From Adiantum capillus-veneris (taxonomy: Eukaryota > Streptophyta > Polypodiopsida > Polypodiales > Pteridaceae), in NCBI GenBank assembly GCA_014529385.2, contig CM043964.1, forward strand, positions 3,025,497-3,089,496: a stretch of 64,000 bases of DNA. The letters run 5' to 3'. Shown one piece after another: positions 1 through 8,632 of the stretch. Each line of letters opens with the position of its first letter. Positions within the stretch are counted from its first letter, which is position 1. Under the pieces are notes generated by a model that ran no database searches, was not told where the DNA came from, and worked only from the letters and a program-made list of their open reading frames with translations. The translations under genes were made by a program, and so were the position numbers.

Positions 1-158
1 TCTCCCTTTTGGGCCCCTTTACATTGGCCCCGTGTTGAGATAGATCTAAAAGCACATACCTATATCTTAACACTTGTTCCCGTTTATTCTCCCACATTAA
101 GTGATCAATTTAATATGAGAAAATCATTTGGGTTAGTTAGATATTAGATTTTATGACA
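1..158 (-). mobile_element. LTR edge of chromovirus family B, running out of the window
   Basis: The reverse complement starts TGTCATAAAATCTAATATC and matches the first part of the LTRs at 28663 and 35801. It is therefore the beginning of a family-B LTR on the minus strand, continuing beyond base 1. To its right lies 45 bp that precede the polypurine tract of element A, so the B copy appears to have inserted in A's 3' LTR. Whether it is a solo LTR or a full element cannot be seen. Confidence 0.75.
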
Positions 159-203
159 GAAAGGTTGAGAGGGAAGCAAGTGAATGATGGATGTCCACAA
201 ACA
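159..203 (-). repeat. first 45 bp of element A's 3' LTR
   Basis: On the minus strand it starts TGTTTGTGGACATCC directly after the polypurine tract at 204-217. It is cut at 158 by the family-B LTR. I could not align these 45 bp convincingly with the outer end of the proposed 5' LTR near 15920, so either that end is misplaced or the LTRs have diverged. Confidence 0.5.
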
Positions 204-217
204 CTCCCCCCTTCCTT
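204..217 (-). other. polypurine tract of element A
   Basis: Minus-strand AAGGAAGGGGGGAG lies immediately before the TG of the putative 3' LTR and 7 bp after the stop of the last frame. This is the plus-strand DNA synthesis primer of LTR elements. Nearly the same tract occurs at 52173-52186 and 63943-63956. Confidence 0.7.
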
Positions 218-224
218 GGGTAGA

Positions 225-1443
225 TCATACCGTTTGAAATGAGCTTGTCACCCTTTGAAACCAATTGTTCCAATTGGTAATAGGTGAGGATTTTTGCCAG
301 TAGTTTTCTATTACCCTAGGTGCCTCGTCAAGTTGCAAGGGTGGTAAGGTACTCTCCCAAGATCGAACTTGAAGTGGTTTATCAGGTGATTCTTGAACAC
401 TGGGAGGTGTGGATTCTTTTGTAGCTTCATTGAGGTCCATTACTATAGATGGAGGCTGTGTAGAAGCTTTTACCTCTATGGATGTATTACATGAGGAGCT
501 AGAAGCTTCATGGAACTCCCCCCTTCTTGAGCTAGGTGGAATAAATTGGGTTTGCCGTGGAGCCCAAACTAGCTTTGGACTAGGTGTGTAGCATTCTGTG
601 ATCTTTCCCTTCCCACGGTCTGCCATTGGCTTTAGCGTTACACTGTTTGACTCATATGGGTTTGTTGTCGATAGGGAAGGACACATTTTACGTTTAGGTA
701 CCCAAATTTCCTCATTTCCATCATAGTATCCTTGGGCTTTTAATAGTCGTTTAGGAATCCAGCGCCACGTTTTCTTACATTTCTTGGAGCGAGTGGGACG
801 TTTCTTACGAGGCTTCCATTTTTTAGCATCAGCCATGGTTACTAAAGAAGCTTTAGGGACCCACTTGTATGCTTTCTTTGTTATATTAGGATGGTTCTTG
901 TGTGTCTCAAGCTTTCTTTCAACTACATCAGTTGAAGATCTAGAGAGTTGGGCTATGGGGACGTATGGTTCAACCTCCTGGACATGCAATGTCTTGGGTT
1001 TTATTTCCTTAGGTAATATCTCAGGGACTATGGCTTGAGTGGTAGGGATAAGAGTTGGTTTTTGCGTTGTGACACCCCCAGTCCCCCAATCAATAGTGCA
1101 TTTGGTGGCTATCATCCACGTGCGTCCTAGGTTTATATTACCCTCCATAGTTCCAGTAGGCATGACCAAAAAGTCTTGAGCTACAATTCCATTGTCATAA
1201 CTGACAGAAGTGTGCCAGATTCCAAAAACCGTAGTTTTTTTTCTTGTTGACACCCTTGACTTGGATAATACTCTCAGATAGAGGTGGCTTCCCTAACTGA
1301 CACCACACCCCATAGGATAGCAGATTATATTTAGCACCCGTGTCCAATAAGGCGTTATATAGCACTTTTCCATAGGCACTATTTAACTCAATAGGGTATC
1401 GTAGAGGTGTGTCAGAGTCCAACCAATCCTCTTCGATTTCCAC
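225..1443 (-). CDS. extra 3' frame of element A: second retropepsin-like domain plus W-x-P-K/R motifs
   Basis: This frame lies after integrase and before the polypurine tract. Its first part (1443-1195) has LLDTGAKYNLLS, the aspartic protease catalytic triad DTG in the usual hydrophobic setting. The second part (1253-225) has a flap-like stretch, DFLVMP, and NINLGRTWM, which resembles the ILGRxW strand ending retropepsins. The two parts are joined by a one-base frameshift at a run of eight A (1235-1242), so the legible protein is about 400 residues. Downstream are five W-x-P-K/R motifs (KWVPK, KWKPR, RWIPK, IWVPK, VWAPR) in a Lys/Arg-rich region, then a Ser/Thr/Pro-rich tail. The codon at 1443 is GTG; the frame is open further upstream, overlapping the integrase end, so the true start is unknown (splicing or readthrough is possible). 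Element A already has a protease inside its polyprotein (DGGA near 5575), so this is a second copy of the fold. The role is inferred only. Confidence 0.65.
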
Positions 1444-1468
1444 GTGGAATGCATTTGTGACTCCAAGG

Positions 1469-1975
1469 TTAGCCTCTCGTTTTTGTCTTATACGTTGTTG
1501 TCTCCTTAGCCTCAGCTTGAGCTTGTATCTTGTTTAACTCGGTTTGTGCTTTGGCGGCCTTCTTTTGATGAATGGCCCGTAGTTCTTCTTGGCTTAAAGG
1601 ATCATAATATCTTTTGAATTTACTCCCATTGAGGAATCCAATGGTTTCAACTCCATCAAGAGTTTCCACACGAAGGGTACCTTGTGGGGTAATTTCACAT
1701 ACTCTATATGGTCCTTTACCAACATATTTCAACTTTTTCTTCTCTTTACGTACTCCATACATAAGGACTTTATCACCAACTTTGATGTCCTTGTCCTTCA
1801 CATGGCGATCAAACCACTTCTTTCTCCTATCCTTTTCCACAAGAGCATTTTGCACAGCCAACTGTCTCTCTTCGTCTAGTTTTTCTAAGATATACAAACG
1901 CTCGGTTAAGGGGTTACCATTCCATCCTTCTTGCGAAGCTACCCTAAGACTAGGAATGACAAACTCCCAAGGCAT
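1469..1975 (-). CDS. integrase C-terminal part, element A
   Basis: This continues the frame of the 1982-3595 segment after an in-frame TAA at 1982-1984. It contains the basic KKWFDRHVKDKDIKVGDKVL region and GKGPYRVCEITPQGTLRVETL, the SH3-like C-terminal module that follows the catalytic core in gypsy integrases and binds DNA. The tail is Lys/Ala/Gln-rich (QKKAAKAQTELNKIQAQAEA) and no chromodomain is seen. The frame ends at 1469; the extra frame starts in another phase about 25 bp later. The M at 1975 is only the first Met after the stop, not a natural start. Confidence 0.85.
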   Translation of the reverse strand: MPWEFVIPSLRVASQEGWNGNPLTERLYILEKLDEERQLAVQNALVEKDRRKKWFDRHVKDKDIKVGDKVLMYGVRKEKKKLKYVGKGPYRVCEITPQGTLRVETLDGVETIGFLNGSKFKRYYDPLSQEELRAIHQKKAAKAQTELNKIQAQAEAKETTTYKTKTRG

Positions 1976-1981
1976 AACCGC

Positions 1982-3595
1982 TTATTGGCCATATACCATT
2001 TTGAATGGCGTGCAATTAATAGCCACTTTATAATCAGTACGATAAGCCCATAGAGCAGATGTCAACTTCAAATCCCAATCAGTGCGATGAGCTTCTACCG
2101 TCTTGGTTAAAATAGAGATTAGAGTCTTGTTGGTGCTCTCGGCTTGTCCATTAGCTTGCGGGTAATAAGGTGTAGACTTATGGTGGGATATCATAAAGGT
2201 CGTGGTAAGCTCTCTTACTACCTCATTTATAAAATGGGTACCATTATCACTAACAATTTCAAAAGGGCAACCAAATCTTGTGATAATGTTCTCAAAAAGA
2301 AACTTAGCTATTGTCCTCGCGTCAGCTTTTTGTGAAGCCTTAGCTTCAGCCCACTTTGTTACATAGTCCGTAACAACTAGAATATATCGAGATTGAGTGT
2401 TGCGAGCTGCGGGACTAATTGGACCTACAAAGTCTAAGCCCCATTTTTCAAATGGTTGGGTTACTTTAGTAGGATGTAAGGGCATTCTGTCTTTGTGCTG
2501 TGTGGTCTTGTAACGTTGGCACTCATCACACCCTTTTGTAAAAAGTGATGCATCCTTAAATAAAGTTGGCCACCAATAGCCTGATTGCAGCACCTTTCTA
2601 GCAGTCAGGTCTCCTGAAAAATGTCCTCCTGCTATGCCCATATGTGCTTCTTGCAAGATATACAAATATTCATCCTCGCAGGCACAACGCCTAAGAATAT
2701 CGTCCTTGCCTAGTCTATACAGAGTTCCGGCAATCAAACAATAGGGTTCACATTCTTTTACTAGCCTTCGAGCGATATCCTTACGAAGTTCCTTGGGTGG
2801 AAAACCATTAACTAAAAAGTTAACAATGTTCTCACTCCATTCAGGCATAGTCTCAACTATGAATAGGGAAGTATCGGGTAATTCATCATCAACTCCTGTA
2901 GGGGCTTCACCATTGGGTATGCGAGACAAATGATCAGCCATGACGTGCCTTTTACCGGGTCTCACTACAATCGTGAAATCAAACTCTAGAAGAATTAACA
3001 ACCATCGTGTGATTCTTCCTGTGGAGCATGGCTTGTTTACCAGATACAGCAACGCTTGATGATCCACATAAAATACAAACTTGTTTGCCAGAAGGTAGTA
3101 GCGAAATTTCTTTACTGCATAAACCATTGCTAAACCTTCTCGCTCTGTAGTGGTGTAGTTCCTTTCAGCATCGTTCAATTGACGGCTTGCAAAGCTAATG
3201 GGATAGTCCAATTTATGTTCTCCTGGTTGAGTGAGAACACACCCAATAGCAAAGTTTGATGCATCAATATGCACATGGAAAATGACATCCCAGTTAGGTG
3301 TCCTTAAAATCGGAGCTTTAAATTCAATGATAAGCTTGTACAAAGGACGTGCTATCTCAGCGAAAAATAAAATAAACCGTCGATAATAACCCACGTGTCC
3401 CATAAACCTTTGAACTCCCTTGTAATTGGTTGGTGGTGGTAACTCTAGAATCACTTTAATTTTGCTCTCATCGGTTGAGATACCATTCTTAGATACTATA
3501 TGCCCTAAAATAACTCCATGCTTGACCCAAAATTGGCATTTGAACGGGTTCAATGAGATACGATATAACCTACACTTTTCAAACACCTTCCGCAA
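1982..3595 (-). CDS. RT connection, RNase H and integrase core, element A
   Basis: Domains in order: the RT thumb/connection with GHIVSKNGI and FMGHVGYYRRF (residues about 30-75); RNase H with VHIDASNFAIGCVL, TTTEREGLAMVYA and YVDHQALLYL (about 108-180), ending MADHLSR; the HHCC zinc-binding domain with HMGIAGGH and GCDECQRYK (about 315-360); and the integrase DDE core with GLDFVGPIS, VSDNGTHF and QANGQAESTNK (about 385-500). All three DDE residues are visible. RNase H removes the RNA template; integrase inserts the cDNA. The frame continues from the RT palm segment (TGA at 3614-3616) and into 1975-1469 across a TAA at 1982-1984, which stands where related integrases have a charged residue before AVMPWE. 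It cannot make full-length integrase. Confidence 0.92.
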   Translation of the reverse strand: MRKVFEKCRLYRISLNPFKCQFWVKHGVILGHIVSKNGISTDESKIKVILELPPPTNYKGVQRFMGHVGYYRRFILFFAEIARPLYKLIIEFKAPILRTPNWDVIFHVHIDASNFAIGCVLTQPGEHKLDYPISFASRQLNDAERNYTTTEREGLAMVYAVKKFRYYLLANKFVFYVDHQALLYLVNKPCSTGRITRWLLILLEFDFTIVVRPGKRHVMADHLSRIPNGEAPTGVDDELPDTSLFIVETMPEWSENIVNFLVNGFPPKELRKDIARRLVKECEPYCLIAGTLYRLGKDDILRRCACEDEYLYILQEAHMGIAGGHFSGDLTARKVLQSGYWWPTLFKDASLFTKGCDECQRYKTTQHKDRMPLHPTKVTQPFEKWGLDFVGPISPAARNTQSRYILVVTDYVTKWAEAKASQKADARTIAKFLFENIITRFGCPFEIVSDNGTHFINEVVRELTTTFMISHHKSTPYYPQANGQAESTNKTLISILTKTVEAHRTDWDLKLTSALWAYRTDYKVAINCTPFKMVYGQ

Positions 3596-3613
3596 ACATG
3601 ATAGATGTTCTTT

Positions 3614-3913
3614 TCAAGAAGAGTAAACACAAAGGTCATCTAAGAAAGCTTCACAAAACTCTCTCAAATATTCTTTAAAATCAGTGTTTATTAATCGTTG
3701 GAATGTAGCAGGGGCATTTGTTAAGCCAAAAGCCATCACACGAAATGCAAACACGCCAAATTCTGTGATGAAGGCAGTTTTAGCTTGGTCCTCTAGCGCT
3801 ATCGTGATTTGGTTGTAGCCTGAGTACCCATCTAGAAAGCTATAAGCTTCCTTGCCTGCAACTCTTTCGAGTACATGTTTGGAATATGGTAGGGGGTTTC
3901 CTGAGTTTCCCAT
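3614..3913 (-). CDS. reverse transcriptase palm segment, element A
   Basis: It carries the core RT motifs SFLDGYSGYNQI (first catalytic Asp), AFITEFGVFAFRVMAFGLTN, and FLDDLCVYS (the YxDD box in FLDD form). RT makes cDNA from the element RNA. The 5' side is damaged: the preceding frame ends its RT part at KKNGKLR, and the usual conserved stretch with the DYRKLN-like box is absent before NPLPYSKHVLERV. A short deletion plus frameshift near 3910 is the likely cause. A TGA at 3614-3616 separates it from the next in-frame segment. Confidence 0.88.
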   Translation of the reverse strand: MGNSGNPLPYSKHVLERVAGKEAYSFLDGYSGYNQITIALEDQAKTAFITEFGVFAFRVMAFGLTNAPATFQRLINTDFKEYLREFCEAFLDDLCVYSS

Positions 3914-6900
3914 TCTTTTTTGGCACGATGACTATTGGAGACACCCATTCAGAGTGTTCAATAGGATATATGAACCCACATTTGATAAGCTTTTCTAGTT
4001 CTTCTTGAATGATCCTTGCGTACTTAGGATTCATTGGGTAGGGTCTTTGTTGTACGGGCTTCGTAGTGCTAATCATAGGGATTGTATGTTGGACCACAGA
4101 AGGTGGAACACCTTTCATATCATGGTATGTCCAAGCGAATATGTCCTTGAATTCCTTGAGAAGCTCTTTGAGGACCGCCTCTTCAACTTCTGTGAGGTCT
4201 TGGGCAATAAAAACAAGTTTTGATTCTTCACCGGGGTCGGCTAATTCTATTTCTTTAACTATTGCCGGACCATCATAGATTCCATTATTCCCATGGATAG
4301 GTATTCTTTGGGCTTTTGTGTACACAACCTTTGCTTCCCCTGTGGTGTAAGATTTGAAATGTTCTGGTGCAGGATGCAAGTCTGTGGATTCTGGTTGTGC
4401 TTTGGTCTGTGCTTCCATTTCTGCTTTCTTGTGTTGTCGAGCTAACTCTTGGTTTTGACGCCTCCTTGTAGTGCAGCTCAACTTTGGCTTGTCTATGATC
4501 TCTAATTGGGCTATGTCATGGGGTCGCGGTCTACACCACATAACATTTTGGAGATATTCACCCCAATCGTCTACCAATTTTCGATGAGCATCACATGCTC
4601 CTATATAACTGATCCATTCTGCTGAGGATCTCTTCTTTTTTATCCTAGCACGTACATTGGCTCGATATCTACGCCTCTTAAAGTTTTTCTTTTTCTTATT
4701 TGAGACCTGCTTTTGATTTGCATTTAGATCTGGCTCACTAAAGGAGTCCTCATTGGTGTCCTCTTCACTCTCGGAGGAGCTATCATCGGTTGATGTGCTC
4801 GGTCCTTCCGAATTTTTTGACTCTGAACTTGCTCCACTCTCTAATTCATGAGATTCAGAATCCGTTTCACTCTGGGAGTCCGTGACTGAGTCGTGTTGGT
4901 CAAAGTCTTCTATTGAGCTATCGGTGTCACTGTCAGATTGGTCTACAATTGCCTTGCCCTTAGAAGATGCATGTATGGAACTTATCATGTTCAAAGGTGC
5001 AATTTGTGGTACCTCTTCCCCCTCTGGTGTGACCCAAGTGGTTCCTCTATTTCCCCAAGTATCTATGGTTGCAGCTAGGTGTACCCAGTCTACGTTGTCT
5101 GATTCCGTCATACCCGGTAACACATCCATGTAAGGAGAATCTTGGCCAATGTCTGTATCCTTCTTACAAGTGTAACAATATTGTAGTGGGGCCGAGTGAA
5201 CTGTGGTGTCAGAGTGATGATCAATAATGGTTTTACTCCCTAAGGGGTGTACCTTACCAGTCACCAAATCCACTCTAAGGACAGAGTCTTGGAATTGCAA
5301 ATAGACATGATTTTTAGACCAATCATGAACCATTTGTGCTTCCCTCATGAATGGTCGTCCTAAAATCATTTCATATGACATAAGGTGTTTAGAGAAATCC
5401 ATTACAATGAACGTATGTCGTACCTTGTGTCCTAGAACTTTGATCTTAAGATCCTTGAGTATCCCCATAGGTTTGGCTATGGTGCCATTTGCCATCTTTA
5501 CCACAATGTTAGTAACACTGAGGCGGGGTTTTCCCATGGATTCCCAACAATATTTTGTAACGATGCTAACTCCCGCACCACCATCAAGAATTCCCTTTAT
5601 AGTTAATCCCTTGGTAGTGATGGGTAGGGTCGCATTAGACTCGTCGCCTTCAAAATACTGCCCTAATTCGTTAATGGGTACCTCGATCACAGACTCGTGT
5701 CCATCTAAGTCAAGTGATTGCACATGATTTTCCTCATCAATCATAATCGAGTCAGGCCTATTTGGTTGTGCAAACTGCGGTAATCCCGTTCGTAGCTCTC
5801 CGTTAAGGAATGCTCGAAGTGCAAGGAATAACTCAAGATCTCCATACAGCTTTGCTATGATCGTGGTTCGGACCTTAGAAGACATGAAGTCCACTAGTTT
5901 GGCAACATTCATTGGCATTTTGCAGGGTGTAGGTCCTTGACTAGGAACTGGTGAGGATGGAATCTCATATTCCTCAATGGGATCACGTATTCCTTCGTTA
6001 AACATCCTTTCCAACAAGAAAGGTGTATGCTCACTTTCTGATGTCCCGTCCTCACTCCCTTCTTGGATGATACTAGATATGGCTAACGGTCTATGGTTCA
6101 TGTGGGGTGGATGAACTTGCGTGGGAAACACTGTGTCATGAATTTTGACATGCATGGGTTCTGGTTCTAGTTTCCTTTGAGTCTCCTCCACTAAACCTCT
6201 TAGATGTTTCACCTGCTCAATCTCATCTACTGGGTTTGGGTACGTCCCAATCTTCTTTTTACGATTCTTCCCTTTTTGCCCCTGCGGTTTATCTTGGGGG
6301 TCTTGGATTGGATTTGGAAACACTTGTGGTGTTTTCAGAGGCTCTTTATGGTTTTCTCTTATTCGGTTTTCATTTGGTTCCATGTTACGGTTTTCTTTGT
6401 CCTTTCCCTTTGTGGTATTGGTTCTAGTCTCCATTGTCTCGATTGAATCTGAATCATCCTCGAGGTCATTCATATACACGGGGTCATCTCCTGTTCCTAT
6501 GTTTGTTTTGGAACTTGGCTTTGAATTTCCCGTATTCTGCGACCTCTTCCTTCGTGTCTTCTTTTTCTTTGCTTGGATAACTGACGCGGTATCTCTCTCT
6601 TCGAGGATATGGCCTGGCCCTTGAATCATGGACCGTGTAATCGCATAAGCGGGTGCGACGCGTGGTATTGGCGATGTCACACTAGCAATTTCAACCAAAT
6701 TTAGGGGTGTGATTTTAGGCGCATTTGGGTTATAGGGGCATTGGGCAATCAAGTGATCTATGCCACAACGATTACATGTGAGTATTGGCATTGCAGACGT
6801 GCTCCCTTGATTCATTTGCATCTGTGCAGCATTCTTTTGCAGCCTAATAGGGCACTCCGCTGCCCGATGTGGTCCACCACACTCGTAGCATTGAAGAGGT

Positions 6901-7532
6901 GGCCTCCTAGCCTGTGTGTTGATATTTTGACCTCTGGATGCAAGAGCAGCAGCTTGATAAACCGGCTTGACTTGCCTCCAACAATCTTCCATGTAGTATA
7001 TAGGACACTCTTCCAATATATCAAGTCCGTAGGCAATATTAGTGTCTATTTCCCTTCTTGGATACATGTGACTATTTTGAGGGGGTCGATTATCCTTAAG
7101 AGACTCTTGGATTGCCTTGGTGAGGTCTGTCAAGAATGTCTCAAATACCTTTGGCTCATTGGCAATGGGCTTTGCAGTCATGGGTTCATACTCAATGGCT
7201 TGTGAGCTAGTGGATCTCGTGTCAGTAGACACCCTCATGCCTGCTATCATCAAGTTGTCCTCTAATTGGATTGCATTGGCAGTGACATCTTCCCAGGTTG
7301 TGATACCTCTAATCACTAGTCCATTATAGATTCCTTCATTCCTCAACCCTCGAATGAATCGATCAAGCAGTTGGTTATTGTTGAAGCGCTCATTTATAGG
7401 GCAGTGAGAGTTTAAGTGCTTTAGACGACTAATGAAGTCCCTTACTGACTCTCCTTCCTTACGTTCGGCCTTCTGTAGCTGAGATGCTACACCCCAAAGC
7501 ACACCTTCTCGTATGTACTCCTTTAGAAACAA
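3840..7532 (-). CDS. Gag C-terminus, two zinc knuckles, protease, acidic/basic linker and RT N-terminus, element A
   Basis: This is a 1230-codon open segment in the same frame as the upstream gag segment, from which it is separated by TGA at 7536-7538. Residues about 1-105 are the retrotransposon Gag fold (RDFISRLKHLNSHCP, LLDRFIRGL). Two CX2CX3HX4C knuckles follow at about 213 and 252 (CYECGGPH, CNRCGIDH). The protease has ILDGGAGVSIV at about 649 and EMILGRPFM at about 720; its triad reads DGG rather than DTG/DSG. Residues about 860-940 are very rich in Ser, Asp and Glu, followed by a strongly basic block (KKKKNFKRRRYR, RARIKKKR). The RT entry region WVSPIVIVPKKNGKLR is at about 1193-1208, and the last roughly 20 codons are out of frame. 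It would be translated as part of the gag-pol polyprotein; the M at 7532 is a TTG and not a true start. Confidence 0.9.
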   Translation of the reverse strand: MFLKEYIREGVLWGVASQLQKAERKEGESVRDFISRLKHLNSHCPINERFNNNQLLDRFIRGLRNEGIYNGLVIRGITTWEDVTANAIQLEDNLMIAGMRVSTDTRSTSSQAIEYEPMTAKPIANEPKVFETFLTDLTKAIQESLKDNRPPQNSHMYPRREIDTNIAYGLDILEECPIYYMEDCWRQVKPVYQAAALASRGQNINTQARRPPLQCYECGGPHRAAECPIRLQKNAAQMQMNQGSTSAMPILTCNRCGIDHLIAQCPYNPNAPKITPLNLVEIASVTSPIPRVAPAYAITRSMIQGPGHILEERDTASVIQAKKKKTRRKRSQNTGNSKPSSKTNIGTGDDPVYMNDLEDDSDSIETMETRTNTTKGKDKENRNMEPNENRIRENHKEPLKTPQVFPNPIQDPQDKPQGQKGKNRKKKIGTYPNPVDEIEQVKHLRGLVEETQRKLEPEPMHVKIHDTVFPTQVHPPHMNHRPLAISSIIQEGSEDGTSESEHTPFLLERMFNEGIRDPIEEYEIPSSPVPSQGPTPCKMPMNVAKLVDFMSSKVRTTIIAKLYGDLELFLALRAFLNGELRTGLPQFAQPNRPDSIMIDEENHVQSLDLDGHESVIEVPINELGQYFEGDESNATLPITTKGLTIKGILDGGAGVSIVTKYCWESMGKPRLSVTNIVVKMANGTIAKPMGILKDLKIKVLGHKVRHTFIVMDFSKHLMSYEMILGRPFMREAQMVHDWSKNHVYLQFQDSVLRVDLVTGKVHPLGSKTIIDHHSDTTVHSAPLQYCYTCKKDTDIGQDSPYMDVLPGMTESDNVDWVHLAATIDTWGNRGTTWVTPEGEEVPQIAPLNMISSIHASSKGKAIVDQSDSDTDSSIEDFDQHDSVTDSQSETDSESHELESGASSESKNSEGPSTSTDDSSSESEEDTNEDSFSEPDLNANQKQVSNKKKKNFKRRRYRANVRARIKKKRSSAEWISYIGACDAHRKLVDDWGEYLQNVMWCRPRPHDIAQLEIIDKPKLSCTTRRRQNQELARQHKKAEMEAQTKAQPESTDLHPAPEHFKSYTTGEAKVVYTKAQRIPIHGNNGIYDGPAIVKEIELADPGEESKLVFIAQDLTEVEEAVLKELLKEFKDIFAWTYHDMKGVPPSVVQHTIPMISTTKPVQQRPYPMNPKYARIIQEELEKLIKCGFIYPIEHSEWVSPIVIVPKKNGKLRKPPTIFQTCTRKSCRQGSL

Positions 7533-7535
7533 CCT

Positions 7536-8273
7536 TCAAAGGGTAGGGTAGATTGTTTTCTCGTCCACCCTTAGGGTTCTATACCAATCTCCAACCTTCC
7601 CACTTAATGTCAAGCTTAAGGCATTGCACTTATGTAGTTTGTTGCGTTCCCCTAAGGAATCACATACTTGTTCAAACACTTCAATGTGTTTTCTAGCATC
7701 TTCGTCCCCATTGAATTTTTGCGTGAGTTTGGCAATTTGTACTGCCTTACTTTCAGGCTCTCTATCAGATGCATGACGCATATTTTCCGCGATAGATCGA
7801 CCTATGGTTTGAGCAAACGCTGCCAAGTCACCTATGTGAGGAGGCAGGGCCGGTGGAGGTACTCTTGGAATCATATGTGGGAGAGGGACGGGTACCGGTC
7901 TTGGCATATGTGTGGATGATGCAAGATATGGAACATAACCGGGCATAGGTCCACTCGGATAAGGGCTAGCGAGCGGCACTCGAGGAGCATAAACAAGTGG
8001 TACAATTGGAGGTGTGGGGGCCGTGTGTGCATAAGGGGCTAGAGGCACATACGGTCGAGGCCCCATATTAGGTACTACGACACTAGGTAATGGCACTGCG
8101 CTAACCGTAGATGTCATCGGTACATTCTCTGTGAGGCCTATCCCTGGAGTGAGCACTGTGTTTTCCTTAATAGAGGGTTGAGCCAAGTTAGGGAAGCTAA
8201 AGTTGTTGCCCGGAGGCTCAGATTGCATAGAGACCCCAGGTGAAATGACGTAAGATGGGTTCATGGGACTCAT
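7536..8273 (-). CDS. Gag central segment, element A
   Basis: The first half is Pro/Val/Met-rich low-complexity sequence (PYVPLAPYAHTAPTPP and similar). The second half enters the Gag domain: AQIAKLTQ-like entry, KFNGDEDARKHIEVFEQV, CNALSLTLSGKVGDWY, which is the standard start of the plant retrotransposon Gag fold that forms the virus-like particle. It stops at TGA 7536-7538 in mid-domain and the same frame continues to 3840, so the stop is a lesion or a readthrough site. The ATG at 8273 overlaps the stop of the upstream frame, but the reading is open further upstream in this phase and this ATG is probably not the natural start. Confidence 0.8.
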   Translation of the reverse strand: MSPMNPSYVISPGVSMQSEPPGNNFSFPNLAQPSIKENTVLTPGIGLTENVPMTSTVSAVPLPSVVVPNMGPRPYVPLAPYAHTAPTPPIVPLVYAPRVPLASPYPSGPMPGYVPYLASSTHMPRPVPVPLPHMIPRVPPPALPPHIGDLAAFAQTIGRSIAENMRHASDREPESKAVQIAKLTQKFNGDEDARKHIEVFEQVCDSLGERNKLHKCNALSLTLSGKVGDWYRTLRVDEKTIYPTL

Positions 8274-8632
8274 AGAGGAGTCTCCATTTGTGATAGAGTA
8301 GGCTGTTGAGCCTTGCTCGTATCCAGAAATCTCATGGGGCCAGTTGAGAGTATATTTACCCCTCGGTTTTTCCTTTCTGATTGAATAATGCCATGGATAA
8401 CATTACAGATCATTTTCTGTTGATCTTCGATGCTCGTGGCACTAGAGGTGGATTGTACAATCTCTATCCATCCTACATGGTAGGCGTGGCCAGAGTGTAG
8501 ATCCGTCAACACCTCAGTGTGGAGGTCGTATGTACAATGATCATTAATGAACAATCCTTCTAGAGTCGACGTGTTAACGGTTTCTTGTGAGGTAGAAGCA
8601 ATGTTGCTCCCCGTGGTTTTACTTGTCACCAA
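8270..8632 (-). pseudogene. Gag N-terminal region fragment, element A
   Basis: This frame lies between the MHLRSGR-type N-terminus and the central Gag segment. No domain is recognisable. It is Ser/Thr-rich and reads SKTTGSNIASTSQETVNTS, GHAYHVGWIEIVQS. Position and strand make it part of the same polyprotein, displaced by single-base length changes on both sides (near 8690 and near 8270-8290). It ends in an ATGA overlap with the next segment, which may be chance. Confidence 0.55.

Noticed and set aside
5347-5727. 126-codon plus frame inside element A
   Set aside because: It is the antisense shadow of the protease region on the minus strand.
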